Assembly: GCA_964503235.1 (NCBI GenBank)
Contig: CAZCZJ010000030.1
Coordinates: 1-24,847, forward strand
Source: W425 sp964503235
Lineage (GTDB): Bacteria > Chloroflexota > Dehalococcoidia > Dehalococcoidales > RBG-16-60-22
DNA length: 24,847 nucleotides
Direction of reading: 5' to 3'
Shown: positions 1-7,641 of the stretch, piece by piece
Numbering within the stretch: position 1 is the first letter of the stretch
Layout of the letters: every line of letters starts with the position of its first letter
Translations under genes and position numbers: made by a program
Notes under the pieces: model-generated
What the model was told of the DNA's origin: nothing
Databases searched by the model: none
What the model saw: only the letters and a program-made list of their open reading frames with translations

Positions 1-1438
1 GAACGCACATGCCGCATGACTCGTCCTGTAAGAATGTAAGGAAGTATTTGGCTACATCTACCATACAGGAGCTTTCGTCCATGACTACCATACCACCGGA
101 ACCTACCATCGAACCTGCCTCGTAAAGCACGTCGAAATCAACCGGCAGGTCAAATTTATCGACGGGCAGGCAGCCGCCGGAAGGGCCTCCGGTTTGGACT
201 GCTTTGATCGCTTTACCGTTGGTGGCTCCACCACCGATATCGAATACGATATGGCGTATTGTGGTACCCATAGCAACTTCGACGAGTCCCGTATTCTTAA
301 TACGCCCGGTGAGAGCCAGTATTTTTGTGCCTTTGCTTCCTTTGGTTCCTTTAGAAGCAAACCAGTTAGCACCGTTGAGTATTATCGAGGGGATGTTAGC
401 CCAGGTTTCGACGTTATTGAGGGTCGTCGGCTTATGCCAGAGACCATCAACCACGGTATGGACGTCCTTGGGTCGAGGCTCTCCTACCTTGCCTTCCAGC
501 GAGGCCATGAGTGCTGTCGATTCTCCGCAGACGAATGCCCCCCCGCCTCTGGCAACGTCGACATCGAATGAAAATGAAGACCCTAGGATATTTTCACCCA
601 GCAAACCAAATCTCCTCGCTTGCTGTACGGCATTTCGGGCGTGCTTCACTGCCAGAGGATATTCATTACGAACATAGACATAGCCTTTGGAGGCGCCGAT
701 GGCGTAAGCACCGATCATCATACCCTCCAGTACCAGAAAGGGATTTCCTTCCAGTACACAACGGTCCATATAAGCACCGGGGTCGCCTTCATCGGCATTA
801 CAGATGACGTATTTTTCATCACCAGGGACTTCCCGGCATTCCGTCCATTTACGCCAGGTAGGAAAACCGCCGCCACCGCGACCCCTTAAACCTGATACCT
901 TTATCTCCCTGATTATTTCCTCCGGTGCCAGAGTGCCGAAGGCCTTTGCCAGAGCCGAAAAACCACCGATAGCAATGTAATCCTCTATTGACTGTGGATT
1001 TACTTCTCGATTCTGAAAAAGCAGCTGACGATCCTGTGCCTGATAGAAAGGAATTTCCGATTCTGTGCGTACCTTTTCTCCAGAAACTGGGTCGGTATAA
1101 AGTAACCTTTCAACAATCTCGCCATTCTTCAGAGTTTTTGTAACGATATCACTGGCATCCTCAGGGGTTATGTGACAGTAAAAAATGTTTCCTGGTTCTA
1201 TGACAGCTATAGGACCTTGCTCGCAGAAACCGTGGCACCCCGTAACACGTAGATGGACTTCAGAATCCATTTCCTGAATAACTAATGCTTTATTGAGTGC
1301 ATCAATGACATCCCGACTCCTAGATGCCGTACATCCTGTTCCACCGCATACTATAAGTGTCTTATTTATCTTCTCCCTATCGAGGAGAAGCTGTTTTCCC
1401 ATTATTTCCAGGTCTTCTTTAGTGTTGAGGTGAGGCAT
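1..1438 (-). CDS. nuoF: NuoF-like NADH-binding diaphorase subunit (partial, C-terminus cut)
   Basis: Flavoprotein subunit that would oxidise NAD(P)H through FMN and iron-sulfur clusters, as in complex I NuoF, HndC-type hydrogenases and NAD-linked formate dehydrogenases. 479 codons are present and the reading frame runs off base 1. A thioredoxin-like [2Fe-2S] N-terminal domain shows C31, C36, C68 and C72. The NADH/FMN core follows, with GLRGRGGGGFPTWRKW (183-198), CNADEGDPGAYMDR (213-226) and GGGAFVCGESTALMASLEG (298-316). The first cysteines of the [4Fe-4S] motif, SCGMC (C475, C478), sit at the very edge. The ATG at 1438 lies inside the 3' end of nuoE (20-base overlap) behind a GAGGAGG site, so translation is probably coupled. 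The extra N-terminal cluster domain favours a hydrogenase- or formate dehydrogenase-linked diaphorase over respiratory complex I. The partner catalytic subunit would be beyond the window. Confidence 0.93.
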   Translation of the reverse strand, partial: MPHLNTKEDLEIMGKQLLLDREKINKTLIVCGGTGCTASRSRDVIDALNKALVIQEMDSEVHLRVTGCHGFCEQGPIAVIEPGNIFYCHITPEDASDIVTKTLKNGEIVERLLYTDPVSGEKVRTESEIPFYQAQDRQLLFQNREVNPQSIEDYIAIGGFSALAKAFGTLAPEEIIREIKVSGLRGRGGGGFPTWRKWTECREVPGDEKYVICNADEGDPGAYMDRCVLEGNPFLVLEGMMIGAYAIGASKGYVYVRNEYPLAVKHARNAVQQARRFGLLGENILGSSFSFDVDVARGGGAFVCGESTALMASLEGKVGEPRPKDVHTVVDGLWHKPTTLNNVETWANIPSIILNGANWFASKGTKGSKGTKILALTGRIKNTGLVEVAMGTTIRHIVFDIGGGATNGKAIKAVQTGGPSGGCLPVDKFDLPVDFDVLYEAGSMVGSGGMVVMDESSCMVDVAKYFLTFLQDESCGMCV

Positions 1439-1913
1439 TCCCAACCTCCTCTCTTTCTTTGCTACGGATCGAATCTATGAACTTCCTGAGCTTGGCCGGT
1501 GTCATGTGGTGACCGAAATTTCCATTTTCAGAGGCAATCGGGCCTAAAGCGCAGGCACCGAGGCAATTAACATATTCAATGGAAAACAAGCCGTCATCGG
1601 TTACTTCGCCTGGATTTATTCCCAGCTGGCTGACAGCCTGGTCTTGAAGAAGATTTGCACCCCGTACATGACAGGCAGTGCCGTTGCATATGGTTATTAC
1701 GTATTTCCCGTTTGGTTTGAGTTTAAAAATCTTGTAAAAAGATACCACCCGGTAGACCTCTATTAGCGGTACTCCAAGTGTTTGTGATATCTCTCTCATC
1801 GCTTCTTCCGGTATATAACCATAATTTTCCTGTACATCCTGCAACACTTCTATTAGCTGATGTGGCTGGCTACTACGTCCTCTTAATATCGATTCCAGTT
1901 GTAGCGATTTCAT
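1419..1913 (-). CDS. nuoE: NuoE-like [2Fe-2S] thioredoxin-fold subunit
   Basis: Small electron-transfer subunit (164 residues, normal for the family) that pairs with NuoF/HndC in NADH dehydrogenase, NAD(P)-reducing hydrogenase or formate dehydrogenase complexes. The N-terminal helical part contains VQENYGYIPEEAM (27-39). The thioredoxin-like half carries the four cluster ligands: C76 and C81 in ICNGTACHVRG, and C117 and C121 in NCLGACALGP. The ATG at 1913 follows a strong AAGGAGG site, and the gene overlaps the next one, nuoF, by 20 bases, so the two form an operon. Which complex it serves cannot be decided here because the catalytic subunit is not in the window. Confidence 0.93.
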   Translation of the reverse strand: MKSLQLESILRGRSSQPHQLIEVLQDVQENYGYIPEEAMREISQTLGVPLIEVYRVVSFYKIFKLKPNGKYVITICNGTACHVRGANLLQDQAVSQLGINPGEVTDDGLFSIEYVNCLGACALGPIASENGNFGHHMTPAKLRKFIDSIRSKEREEVGNASPQH

Positions 1914-1949
1914 GGAAACCTCCTTAGAAATCTGAATTAGGTTTAAAGG

Positions 1950-1978
1950 TTGACTTTACTTATTGTATAGGGTAATCT
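1950..1978 (+). promoter_or_regulatory. Predicted sigma-70-type promoter for the GAF-like/LuxR gene
   Basis: TTGACT (1950-1955) and TAATCT (1973-1978) are separated by exactly 17 bases and point to the regulator gene at 2094. This would give a 5' leader of roughly 110 bases. It lies in the AT-rich divergent gap between nuoE and the regulator. Confidence 0.5.
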
Positions 1979-2061
1979 GAGGCTAATAAATACGGAATAA
2001 ATACTGGTATATTGCATAGAATATGTGGTTATTATTATTAATATATTAGTGCCAGTTTAAT

Positions 2062-2078
2062 GCCTATATAAAATAGGC
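2062..2078 (+). promoter_or_regulatory. Small hairpin just upstream of a ribosome binding site
   Basis: GCCTAT (2062-2067) and ATAGGC (2073-2078) form a 6-bp stem with a 5-base loop. It ends two bases before the GGAGG site (2081-2085) of the gene at 2094, where it could affect ribosome access. It is short, so chance is possible. Confidence 0.3.
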
Positions 2079-2093
2079 AGGGAGGTAACTTTT

Positions 2094-3062
2094 ATGACTA
2101 AAAAGATGGAAAAATCAAAAGAAATTAATGATATAAAATTCCCCAATACAGAACTGCCCAGACTCTGGCGGATTCCATTTAGCGACGAAACCGAGCAACC
2201 GAAAGTTGAAAACGCGCTTCACGAACGTATAAAAGAGCTGAACTGTCTCTACGGGGTATCACAGCTGGCTGAACGTCACTTTAATTCACTCGACAATCTG
2301 CTGGAAGAACTGGTCAACTTTTTACCCTATTCATGGCAGTATCCGGATATTACCTACACCAGAATTATTTTCAAAGATAATACGTACAAGAGCGAGCGAT
2401 TTAAAGTCACGGAATGGCGGCAATCTTCACGGATTTACGTTTACAGCGAGCCGGTAGGTGAAGTTACCATCTTTTATCTGGAAGAGCGTCCGCCTGCTGA
2501 TGAAGGGCCATTCCTTAGGGAAGAGCGTGCTCTACTCGACGCACTGGCGGACCAGATTGGCACCATTGCGACACGTATTTCTGCCGAAATGGAATTGCAG
2601 GATATCAACAAACAGCTTAGCTTAGAGCGGAAGGCCTTACAGGAATCGAATGCCGCACTCAGAACGGTTTTAACTAGAATCGAGGAAGAAAAAAATGAAA
2701 TATATAGGAACATAAAAACGAACGTCGATAAAGTCCTGATGCCTATCTTATTAGCCTTGGCTTTGGAAATCCCTCAAACACAGAGTAAATATGTTGAAAT
2801 GCTCAAGACAAATATGGAGGAGATTACATCACAGTTTGTCAGGCACTTGTCTAATTCCTACCATTCTCTGACACCGACGGAAATCACAATCTGTAACATG
2901 ATTCGCAACGGATTGAGGACCAAGGAAATAGCCCAGACAAGAGGGGTATCCTCGGCCACCATCAATCGCCATCGCGAAAATATACGGAGAAAGCTTAAAA
3001 TCACTAACGATGATGTAAACTTGGCAACGTACTTGCAGTCGAGTATGTGGGAAAAAAGTTAA
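2094..3062 (+). CDS. GAF-like sensor with LuxR-type DNA-binding domain
   Basis: Predicted cytoplasmic transcription regulator of 322 residues. Residues about 45-165 form a GAF-like sensor domain, containing LNCLYGVSQLAE, SWQYPDITYTR and VGEVTIFYLEE. A predicted coiled coil covers about 163-210 (MELQDINKQLSLERKALQ). A helical linker follows (RNIKTNVDKVLMPILLAL). A LuxR/NarL helix-turn-helix ends the protein (257-315), with LTPTEITICNMI, RTKEIA, SSATINRHRENIRRKL. This architecture is typical of PAS/GAF-LuxR proteins that act without a phosphorylated receiver. The sensor domain resembles that of the membrane histidine kinase at 7642-9147. The ATG follows a GGGAGG site. The ligand and target genes are unknown; it is divergent from the nuoE operon. 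Confidence 0.85.
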   Translation: MTKKMEKSKEINDIKFPNTELPRLWRIPFSDETEQPKVENALHERIKELNCLYGVSQLAERHFNSLDNLLEELVNFLPYSWQYPDITYTRIIFKDNTYKSERFKVTEWRQSSRIYVYSEPVGEVTIFYLEERPPADEGPFLREERALLDALADQIGTIATRISAEMELQDINKQLSLERKALQESNAALRTVLTRIEEEKNEIYRNIKTNVDKVLMPILLALALEIPQTQSKYVEMLKTNMEEITSQFVRHLSNSYHSLTPTEITICNMIRNGLRTKEIAQTRGVSSATINRHRENIRRKLKITNDDVNLATYLQSSMWEKS

Positions 3063-3118
3063 GCAGTTTGTTAAGCAAAATTGAGGCTAAAATCGCGGAT
3101 TTTGTTAAGCAAACTGCT
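3062..3118 (+). repeat. Long near-perfect inverted repeat after the LuxR-type gene
   Basis: Arms at 3062-3081 and 3099-3118 (20 bases each) pair with 17 Watson-Crick pairs, 2 G-U pairs and one mismatch around a 17-base loop. It starts on the last base of the stop codon. No T-tract follows on either strand, so it is not a clean intrinsic terminator. A role as a transcript 3'-end structure is an inference. Confidence 0.5.
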
Positions 3119-3177
3119 GAGTATACTGACTAAACTGAAAGGAGAACTGAAAAAATGGGTCGAATTAGCCTCAAAAA

Positions 3178-3253
3178 TGGTGAGCCGCACAGGAATCGAA
3201 CCTGTAACCTGCTGATTAAGAGTCAGCTGCTCTGCCAGTTGAGCTAGCGGCCC
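3178..3253 (-). tRNA. tRNA-Lys(CTT)
   Basis: Read on the minus strand, the acceptor strand GGGCCGC pairs with GCGGCTC (one G-U). The D-arm is GCTC/GAGC. The anticodon stem GCTGA/TCAGC encloses the loop CTCTTAA, with anticodon CTT for the lysine codon AAG. The T-arm is ACAGG-TTCGATT-CCTGT and the discriminator base is A. The CCA end is encoded (3178-3180) and a T-run follows it. Confidence 0.95.
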
Positions 3254-3334
3254 GCAGACATCTGTGTTTCATTCTATCATCAATGAACCCATCAAAGCAA
3301 GCTGGATTATGCCTGTCTGTAGAGGTACGGGGCT

Positions 3335-3367
3335 AAAAAAGAAACTCCCCCGGTTCTCACGGGGGAG
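3335..3367 (-). terminator. Rho-independent terminator after the 72-residue gene
   Basis: CTCCCCC (3345-3351) and GGGGGAG (3361-3367) form a perfect 7-bp stem with a 9-base loop. On the minus strand this is followed by TTTC and then six T (bases 3335-3340). It lies about 65 bases beyond the stop codon of the small gene at 3434-3652. Confidence 0.75.
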
Positions 3368-3433
3368 CTACATCTTTTGTTATATTATTAGGGGGTCGTT
3401 TTCGCTTTCGGGACAAGTTGGACTTTGCGACGT

Positions 3434-3652
3434 TTAATTTTGAGAATGCTTGGCGAGTCTGACGCCGTGAATAGGGGCGAGAATGCTGCCGTCGGTTGTC
3501 ATAATATCTTTGTTTATTACAGTTTGAAGCTCCTGGTGTAATTGCCTGAATCTCCTCATGTCTTCATCGTGCTTACTAAAAGGCTTTTTTTCGGTATTGC
3601 TCTCATCGCTTTGATTTCCTTTTCTCAACTTACGTAACCAGAGTATTAACAT
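3434..3652 (-). CDS. Small hypothetical protein, 72 residues
   Basis: I do not recognise this protein. It begins with a short basic/hydrophobic stretch (MLILWLRKLRKG) and continues as a charged, probably helical segment (MRRFRQLHQELQTVINK). No transmembrane segment or known motif is visible. A coding role is supported by a good ribosome binding site (GAGGAG, 7 bases before the ATG) and by a clear intrinsic terminator on the same strand downstream. It is separated by 247 bases from the receiver protein upstream and need not be in the same transcript. Confidence 0.55.
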   Translation of the reverse strand: MLILWLRKLRKGNQSDESNTEKKPFSKHDEDMRRFRQLHQELQTVINKDIMTTDGSILAPIHGVRLAKHSQN

Positions 3653-3820
3653 GTTTTATCTCCTCATTTTTGGTTGACTAATATTACCTCTAACACTCTA
3701 AGCTTATCTTTTCATGGGGTAATAAGGCATAAAAAACAAATAAAAAGCTGTAAATATTGTATAAATCTTACGCTGGGTACTTTGACAGGTTCGGGTCTCT
3801 AAAAGTGATGGAAATAATTT

Positions 3821-3844
3821 GGGGCTTAGTATCAACTAAGCCCC
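3821..3844 (-). terminator. Perfect stem-loop after the degenerate receiver gene
   Basis: GGGGCTTAG (3821-3829) and CTAAGCCCC (3836-3844) form a perfect 9-bp stem with a 6-base loop. On the minus strand only a weak AT-rich tract (AAATTATTT) follows, so termination may be inefficient. It lies 56 bases past the stop of the gene at 3900-4319. The rest of the gap 3653-3899 shows nothing else I can name. Confidence 0.5.
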
Positions 3845-3899
3845 GCTTACTATTGGATCGTTGCCAAGCTGGGGAACAGCCTGCATAGCGTTAATCTGT

Positions 3900-4319
3900 T
3901 TATGGTGTGCCGGTGTAAATATTGGTCAGCGGGTCGGTAACAGCGGCGGAATTTCGTTTGATGGTCTCTTCTATGCGTGTATTTAGTGTGTCCGTTCCGA
4001 AAGGCTCGGTGAGATAGCTGTCGGAACTGAGGTTAAGTCCTCTAACCATACCGTCTTCCGTACCCCATTTGGTTAACATCATAATAGGTAGTTTGGTCCA
4101 TTGCCGAAGTCGCAGACATACTTCAATACCATCAAGGGTGGGCATCATAATGTCCAGGATAATAAATTCCGGTTTTTCCGTATCGATTTTACCTCTGAGC
4201 GGAATTCCGGTATCCTTGGTGCTAACTATCTCATACTTGCCATTGCCGAGTTCGTGCTCCAGGAAGCTCTTTAGCTCCGAGTCACTGCTAATGGCAAGGA
4301 TTTTTCTCTTTGTCGGCAT
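3900..4319 (-). CDS. Stand-alone receiver-domain protein with a degenerate active site
   Basis: Single CheY-like receiver domain (139 residues) with no output domain. The phosphoacceptor position is kept (D56 in FIILDIMMP), and so is the switch threonine (T83). The acidic pocket at the start is reduced to SSD (11-13). The near-invariant lysine of the TKPF motif is replaced by glutamate (E105 in YLTEPFG). In receivers that lysine binds the phosphoryl group, so normal phosphorylation is doubtful. The sequence resembles the receiver of the OmpR-type regulator at 4568-5260 (ILDIMMP, a DGxxVCxxxRxW pattern), suggesting a diverged duplicate. It has its own AAGGAG site and lies downstream of the terminator of the kinase operon. 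Confidence 0.85.
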   Translation of the reverse strand: MPTKRKILAISSDSELKSFLEHELGNGKYEIVSTKDTGIPLRGKIDTEKPEFIILDIMMPTLDGIEVCLRLRQWTKLPIMMLTKWGTEDGMVRGLNLSSDSYLTEPFGTDTLNTRIEETIKRNSAAVTDPLTNIYTGTP

Positions 4320-4503
4320 CGCTATCTCCTTGGTGTATTTTCTTCTTCGTTACGGTTATAGAGTAACATTCGGATGGTAAACAGGGCATAAACGGAGGAT
4401 AAAATAAGATAAATATCTCATTAAAGATTTATGAAGTCTCGGGCACCAGATAAATCGTGTGTCAAGAGCGTAAAGTATGTCGATATAGGACAATCGGGAA
4501 GAT

Positions 4504-4535
4504 AAAAAAGGTCAGGGGAGCTGAAAAAGCTCCCC
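4504..4535 (-). terminator. Rho-independent terminator of the two-component operon
   Basis: GGGGAGCT (4515-4522) and AGCTCCCC (4528-4535) form an 8-bp stem with a 5-base loop. On the minus strand a six-T tract (4504-4509) follows after five bases. It lies 32 bases after the stop of the OmpR-type regulator and probably ends the operon that starts at 9147. Confidence 0.75.
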
Positions 4536-4567
4536 CGTTATTTACGTACGGATATATCAGGGTGTTT

Positions 4568-5260
4568 TTATGATGTAGCCAGATGATAGCCGACACCCGG
4601 GATGGTGTGAATATACCTCGGGTTCTTGGGGTCCGGCTCAAGTTTCCGACGTAATCTACCCACAAAGACTCTCAAATACTCTTTCTCCGAAGAGTACTCG
4701 GTACCCCAGACACTGTGCAGCAGCATGCTGTGGGTCAGGACTTTATCCGAGTTGACGGCCAGTTGCTGTAGTAGCGAATATTCGGTAGGGGTGAGGGTTA
4801 TTTCTTTACCTTTTACCGTAACCCGTCTCTTGGCGAAGTTTATTTCAAGACCATCGTAGGTAAATGAGGACTGGGCCGGAGCCACGCTGGCATCACCGCG
4901 ATGACGGAATGCCGTATTTATCCTTGCCATCAACTCGGCAATACCGAAGGGTTTGGTCAGGTAATCATCAGCACCCAGTTCGAGGCACTTGACCTTGTCG
5001 TTCTCGTCACCGCGGGCGCTGAGTATAATAATGGGTATGTCGGACCATTCACGGATATGACGGCATACCTGAACACCATCAACCTTGGGCATCATGATAT
5101 CCAGTATTATCAGGTCAATATATTCTTTCTGAACAGCTTCCAGAGCCTCCTCACCGTCGGTGGCAGTTATTACTTCATAGCCCCTGGCTTTCAGATTGGT
5201 ACTGAGTAGTCGCAGTATGGCTGTGTCATCATCAACGACCAGTATCCTTTTCTTATCCAT
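4568..5260 (-). CDS. OmpR/PhoB-family response regulator
   Basis: Phosphorylation-controlled transcription regulator of 230 residues. The receiver has the acidic triad DDD (10-12), phosphoacceptor D54 in LIILDIMMP, and the conserved lysine in YLTKPFG. The C-terminal winged helix (about 130-228) contains LTPTEYSLLQQLA, KVLTHSMLLHSVWG and the typical end IHTIPGVGYHL. KdpE-like proteins have this layout, but no kdp genes are nearby, so I give no symbol. It is the last of four closely spaced genes (13 bases after the receiver-GAF-kinase gene, with its own AAGGAGG site). It is therefore the likely DNA-binding output of that phosphorelay. Its targets cannot be read from sequence. Confidence 0.92.
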   Translation of the reverse strand: MDKKRILVVDDDTAILRLLSTNLKARGYEVITATDGEEALEAVQKEYIDLIILDIMMPKVDGVQVCRHIREWSDIPIIILSARGDENDKVKCLELGADDYLTKPFGIAELMARINTAFRHRGDASVAPAQSSFTYDGLEINFAKRRVTVKGKEITLTPTEYSLLQQLAVNSDKVLTHSMLLHSVWGTEYSSEKEYLRVFVGRLRRKLEPDPKNPRYIHTIPGVGYHLATS

Positions 5261-5273
5261 AGCTCTTTCCTCC

Positions 5274-6893
5274 TTAATTCAACGGTAAACTGAAGTTGAA
5301 TCTGGCGCCTTTATTCGGTTGACTTTCTACCCAGATTTTTCCGCCGTGCGTCTCGACAATACCGCGGCAGATAGCCAGACCGAGCCCGGTCCCCTTCCTG
5401 CGTCCGGCCTTGCTGCCGTTGCCCTGGAAGAACCGTTCGAATATCTTCATATGAAGTTCCGGCGGAATACCACTGCCCTGGTCGCTAACGCTGACGATTA
5501 TCTCTTTACCGTTGCTTTCAGCTTCGATGAGGATAGTGGTATTGTCATCGGAAAATTTTACGGCATTTTCTACAAGGTTGGTTAACACCTGACCGATGCG
5601 TATGTCATCGATATTTACCGACGGCATATCGTTGGGAATACTTATTTGAAGCTGATGTTTTACAGTCAGGTTATCCAGTCTGTCTCTAATGGCTTCAACT
5701 ACCTCTTCGATTTTATACGGCTTTCTCTTAACTTCCAGCGCTTCGGCTTCCAGGCGTGACATCATCAGCAGGTCATCAACCAGTCGCGTTAATGTATCGG
5801 CGTCTTTATCTATTGATTGCAGGAAGTACTGCCGGGTCGATTCATCGAATATAACATCGGGCTGGAGAAGACTGTTAGCGGAGCCCTTGATAACCGCCAA
5901 CGGAGTACGCAGTTCGTGCGATACATTGGCCAGGAACTCGGTACGCATGTTGTCCAGTTCCTGTAAGGCTTTGGCGCTTGAAGCCGCCTCATAAAGCTGA
6001 GCATTCCTGACAGCGATAGTTATCTCTCTGCCGATTCCGGTGAGCAATTCGATGTTATTATCGGTCATCTCGCGGCCGGTGGTAGAAGTTACGACTCCCA
6101 TTACACCGATACTTTCTCCCAGGATGGACAGCGGAATGCCGCCGAAAGACTGGCAGCCCTTCTTCTTCAGGGGTTCCAGACTTGTATCTGTGGAGTTCAT
6201 AAAATCATCGATGATTATCGGTTTTACCTGCTTGAATATACGACCGATAAAACCGCTGTCTTTCTGGATTTCCTTTTCCATTTGTGCTACTTGATTCCGC
6301 GATAATCCGTGGGTTCCCTTTAAAACCAGACGGTCGTTTTCGTATAAATAGATAAAGCTTATCCTAATGCCCGTATAATAGGCTACCTTCTCCAGCGACG
6401 AATCGACGATTTGCTGCAGGTCGAGGGATTCCGATACGGCCTGCGACACGCTGAGCAGGGTGTTGGTGACTTTATTTCGCTGTTCCAGTTCCTCCATGAG
6501 ACTGCGGTTCTCCAGGACCAGCCGCTGCTTTTCCAGTCCGCGGTTAATCACTGATAGCAGCGTTTCCGTGTCCAGGGGTTTTTCCAGGTATGCAAAAGCC
6601 CCGCGATTTAGTGATTGTACGGCGTTTTGGACCGAGGAATGACCCGTCAGCATTATGGCGATTATATCCGGGTGAATTTCCAGGAATTTTGTAAGCAACT
6701 CGGTACCGTCGGCGTCGGGGAGGCTTATATCCAGAATGGTGGCATTATAGAAACGCTCTTTTAAACGGGAAATTCCCTCATTTGCCGAGGGAGCCGTGTC
6801 TACTTCATAGCCCTTATTTTCCAGGATAAGTTTGATGATTTTCAGGAAATCAAGGTCGTCATCAACTACCAGGATGCTTTCTCTACCCTTCAT
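5274..6893 (-). CDS. Receiver-GAF-histidine kinase hybrid
   Basis: Cytoplasmic hybrid signalling protein of 539 residues with no membrane segment. An N-terminal receiver (1-120) has DDD 11-13, D55 in ILDISLPD and K105 in YLEKP. A GAF domain (about 145-300) follows. The dimerisation/phosphoacceptor domain has H326 in LANVSHELRTPL. The ATPase domain has the N box (TNLVENAVKFS), G1 box (DQGSGIPPE), F box (IFERFFQG) and G2 box (GTGLGLAICRG). A receiver at the N-terminus suggests that this kinase is controlled by an upstream kinase in a relay. It starts 3 bases after the stop of the double-receiver gene and is followed by the OmpR-type regulator. Confidence 0.92.
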   Translation of the reverse strand: MKGRESILVVDDDLDFLKIIKLILENKGYEVDTAPSANEGISRLKERFYNATILDISLPDADGTELLTKFLEIHPDIIAIMLTGHSSVQNAVQSLNRGAFAYLEKPLDTETLLSVINRGLEKQRLVLENRSLMEELEQRNKVTNTLLSVSQAVSESLDLQQIVDSSLEKVAYYTGIRISFIYLYENDRLVLKGTHGLSRNQVAQMEKEIQKDSGFIGRIFKQVKPIIIDDFMNSTDTSLEPLKKKGCQSFGGIPLSILGESIGVMGVVTSTTGREMTDNNIELLTGIGREITIAVRNAQLYEAASSAKALQELDNMRTEFLANVSHELRTPLAVIKGSANSLLQPDVIFDESTRQYFLQSIDKDADTLTRLVDDLLMMSRLEAEALEVKRKPYKIEEVVEAIRDRLDNLTVKHQLQISIPNDMPSVNIDDIRIGQVLTNLVENAVKFSDDNTTILIEAESNGKEIIVSVSDQGSGIPPELHMKIFERFFQGNGSKAGRRKGTGLGLAICRGIVETHGGKIWVESQPNKGARFNFSLPLN

Positions 6894-6896
6894 TCT

Positions 6897-7640
6897 TTAC
6901 ACCGTTTTTTGTCGTTTTTTATTAATACCTCTAACCAGGTCGGCAGCTTTAGAAGGGTCGAACGGTTTGTACAGGCAGGTAATTGCCGAAGCTTCCTGCG
7001 CCTTGTCGAGGGCGTCTTTAACTTCGTTACGAAAACCGGTCATCATTATGGTAATAATGTCGGGATTTATCTCTTTCAATCGCAGGAAAGTCTCCAGCCC
7101 GTCGATATTAGGCAATTTTACATCGATGAAGGCCATCTTACAGGCCCTATCTTTAGCTATGCTCACCGCTTCTTCGCCGCTGTTGGCCGTGAGTACATGG
7201 TGTCCTTCTAGCCTTAAAACCCTGGTAAGCGTCTCGCAGATATCGGCGTCATCATCCACGATAAGAATCGGCTCTTCGGTAGCCGCTTCCTTTATCATGT
7301 CTATCAGCTGGTCGATTCTTATCGGCTTGTTGATTACCTTGCGGGCGCCTTCGTTTTTCGCAATTTGAATCAGCTCCTCTTCCGAGTATGCTGTCATCAG
7401 AATGACCGACGCTTCGGGGTCCATTTCTCTTATCTTCCGGAAAGCTTCCACGCCGTTCATTTCCGGCATGACGATGTCCATCAGGGTAACGTCGAAGGCA
7501 TGCTCTTTATACCTGTCGACAGCCGCAACGCCGTCGCCCGCGGTCTCAACATGAAAACCTCGCCGCTTGAGAATTAAGGAAAAAGTCTCCAGTAAGTCTT
7601 CATTATCATCAACAACCAGAATGGCCAGTTGGTCGTTCAT
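6897..7640 (-). CDS. Tandem double-receiver protein
   Basis: Two CheY-like receiver domains and nothing else (247 residues). Receiver 1 (1-118) has DD 11-12, D55 in VTLMDIVMPE and K105 in VINKPI. Receiver 2 (124-242) has DDD 129-131, D173 in AFIDVKLPN and K225 in LYKPFD. All catalytic residues are present in both, so both may be phosphorylated. With no output domain, it probably acts as an intermediate or phosphate sink in a phosphorelay. It starts one base after the stop of the membrane kinase gene (7642), which indicates tight translational coupling and suggests that kinase as its phosphate donor. Confidence 0.9.
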   Translation of the reverse strand: MNDQLAILVVDDNEDLLETFSLILKRRGFHVETAGDGVAAVDRYKEHAFDVTLMDIVMPEMNGVEAFRKIREMDPEASVILMTAYSEEELIQIAKNEGARKVINKPIRIDQLIDMIKEAATEEPILIVDDDADICETLTRVLRLEGHHVLTANSGEEAVSIAKDRACKMAFIDVKLPNIDGLETFLRLKEINPDIITIMMTGFRNEVKDALDKAQEASAITCLYKPFDPSKAADLVRGINKKRQKTV

Positions 7641-7641
7641 A

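Noticed and set aside
3081..3174. 10-bp inverted repeat TTGAGGCTAA/TTAGCCTCAA between the LuxR-type gene and the tRNA
   Set aside because: The arms are 74 bases apart and compete with the stronger local hairpin; it may be chance.
4430..4500. TTGACA on the minus strand (upstream of the stand-alone receiver gene) as a promoter
   Set aside because: No acceptable -10 element lies at the right distance.
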